From: Phycisphaerae bacterium
GTDB taxonomy: Bacteria > Planctomycetota > Phycisphaerae > SM23-33
Length of the DNA stretch: 6,343 bases
Direction: 5' to 3'
Assembly (NCBI GenBank): GCA_030628445.1
Contig: DAOVQV010000100.1
Span: 1 to 6,343, forward strand
Shown: positions 5,250-6,343 of the stretch, piece by piece
Numbering within the stretch: position 1 is the stretch's first letter
Layout of the letters: the number at the start of each line of letters is the position of its first letter
The notes under the pieces: generated by a model
What the model saw: the letters and a program-made list of their open reading frames with translations, nothing else
Databases searched by the model: none
What the model was told of the DNA's origin: nothing
Program-made: the position numbers and the translations under genes

Positions 5250-6343
5250 TTACTGTTGCTGTTTGTTGTTGTGGTTTTCGTCTTCGGTGTGGATCGGGGC
5301 CAGGTCCGGGCGGCGGCGGGCCCGCACGGCGCGGATCTTCTCGTCGGTGACTTGCAGCATCCGCCGGATCTCGGCGGAGGGGCGCTGTTTGTCCGCCCCT
5401 GCGTCGATCGCCAGGACCCACATCGCTACGGCCCTTTGCGACCACCCGAGGCGATAGTACGCGTCACCGGCGTGGTCGAAGATCACCGGGTCGATGTCCT
5501 GCTCGTCCAGGTCGCGCGTGATCCGCATGAACAGCGCGGCGGCCTGGCGGATACGGCCGGTCTTGTAAAAGACCCAGCCAAGAGAATCCAGGAAGCTTAG
5601 CTCATCGGGCCGCTCGGAAAGCGCCTTGCGGATCATCTGCTCGGCCTGGGCGAGCTTGACGCCCTTATCGGCGTAGAAGTACCCGAGATTGTTGCACAGC
5701 AGGGGGTCATCTTCGTTGAGCTGATGTGCCTGCTCGGCCGCGTCGATCGCTTGGGCGTCCCGGCCCAGTTCGGACAGTGCGGTCGCCTTGAGGCCCAGCA
5801 GCTCGATGCTGTCGGGGTATCCCCGGCGGTACCGGCGGATCTGGCGAAGCGCCTCGGCGGGCTCGCCCCGCAGGAGCGTCAACCGGACGGCCATCTCCTG
5901 GGACCATCGCCGAATTTGCTGTTGGACCGGTAATGTGGTCGGGCGGGTCGCCTGCGTGGTCGGTGCGGTGGCGGCGGTGGTCGGCCCCGTTGCCGCACTC
6001 GGGCGGGTCGCCTGCGTGGTCGCGGTGCTGGCCGGTTGTGTCGCCGGGGCGGTTGTGGGCGCCGGCGGTGGGGGGGATAACTCCACAGTTACTATCAGGC
6101 GGGGCTTATCCAGTCCGTAAGGTACGAGGTCTTTTGGATTATCATCGATGAAATCATCGGCGTGGATGTTCGAGACAGCCCGCAGGAGGGATTTGACCTT
6201 TTCCCGGTCAGCCGGGGCGGAGATGGGTGAGTCGATTGACCATTTATCGTCGGTTTTGACGAGTTGGTAATTTTCGTCGCCCCGGACTGCCGCACGCACG
6301 GCGTCTTCAGCCTCAAATCGGGCAATATATCTTTGACGGTAAT
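5250..6343 (-). CDS. DUF4340 half-domain joined to TPR repeats (5' end outside window)
   Basis: The frame stays open to the right edge, reading YRQRYIARFEAEDAV before the first possible start (GTG at 6299), so that GTG is not the real start and the gene is 5'-truncated. Three parts are visible. From the edge to about 6078 is the first half of a DUF4340 domain (KTDDKWSIDSPI, ADREKVKSLLRAV, PYGLDKPRLIVTV). About 5916-6077 is a Pro/Ala/Thr/Gln linker starting SPPPP, with TTQATRP twice. About 5360-5915 is a helical array with TPR features (AEALRQIRRYRRGYPDS, LCNNLGYFYADKG, LDSLGWVFYKTGR, DHAGDAYYRLG), ending in a charged Asn/Gln tail. DUF4340 proteins are often exported or envelope-linked and near ABC-transporter genes, while TPRs mediate protein contacts; the function is unknown. 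The second half of DUF4340 is missing. GC appears lower on the DUF4340 side (about 53% over 6121-6343) than in sampled TPR segments (about 60-68%). Confidence 0.8.
   Translation of the reverse strand, partial: YRQRYIARFEAEDAVRAAVRGDENYQLVKTDDKWSIDSPISAPADREKVKSLLRAVSNIHADDFIDDNPKDLVPYGLDKPRLIVTVELSPPPPAPTTAPATQPASTATTQATRPSAATGPTTAATAPTTQATRPTTLPVQQQIRRWSQEMAVRLTLLRGEPAEALRQIRRYRRGYPDSIELLGLKATALSELGRDAQAIDAAEQAHQLNEDDPLLCNNLGYFYADKGVKLAQAEQMIRKALSERPDELSFLDSLGWVFYKTGRIRQAAALFMRITRDLDEQDIDPVIFDHAGDAYYRLGWSQRAVAMWVLAIDAGADKQRPSAEIRRMLQVTDEKIRAVRARRRPDLAPIHTEDENHNNKQQQ
5939..6022. repeat. 24-nt exact direct repeat, 60-nt period, in the linker
   Basis: A 24-nt block (+ strand TCGGGCGGGTCGCCTGC then GTGGTCG) occurs identically at 5939-5962 and 5999-6022. 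The 60-nt period keeps the frame and encodes TTQATRP twice, 20 residues apart. The intervening sequence is similar in composition but not identical. Confidence 0.9.

Overview
The window is a GC-rich bacterial chromosomal segment with six confident protein genes, one large gene cut by the right edge, and no RNA genes, mobile elements or CRISPR arrays that I can see. The lineage is probably a planctomycete (Phycisphaerae-like). This is inferred from the Pro/Ala/Thr-rich 'ATQPA/TTQATRP' linker, the DUF4340 and TPR sequence styles and the overall gene styles. There is no rRNA or other phylogenetic marker to confirm it.

Layout. Positions 1-151 are comparatively AT-rich and hold no certain gene; a preceding gene may end at 56. 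On the + strand, a small membrane-anchored zinc-ribbon protein (152-547) is followed 15 nt later by a PilT-type retraction ATPase (563-1735) with a strong AAGGAG ribosome site; these two look like one operon. A good sigma-70-like promoter at 1782-1810 then sits almost on top of the start codon of a family 4 uracil-DNA glycosylase (1820-2575), predicting a leaderless or near-leaderless mRNA. From 2572 onward every gene is on the - strand. In transcription order (right to left) they are a DUF4340/TPR protein (5250 to beyond 6343), yebC (4473-5234, 15 nt after the previous stop), a YfcE/MJ0936-type phosphodiesterase (3795-4301) and alanine racemase (2572-3705). The racemase and glycosylase genes converge and share four bases of complementary stop codons.

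How the genes relate. This is mostly a housekeeping neighbourhood of independent functions: pilus retraction, base-excision repair, D-alanine supply for peptidoglycan, a small metallophosphoesterase and a YebC-family translation factor. The clearest functional pairings are the zinc-ribbon membrane protein with PilT, and the DUF4340/TPR gene with yebC.

What deserves a second look. The right-hand ORF joins the first half of a DUF4340 domain to the C-terminal part of a TPR protein through a low-complexity linker. The linker contains an exact 24-nt direct repeat, and GC content appears to change across it. It is either an unusual in-frame gene fusion made by recombination in repeat-coded linkers, or an assembly chimera. 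I found no convincing evidence of a wholly new multi-gene system here.
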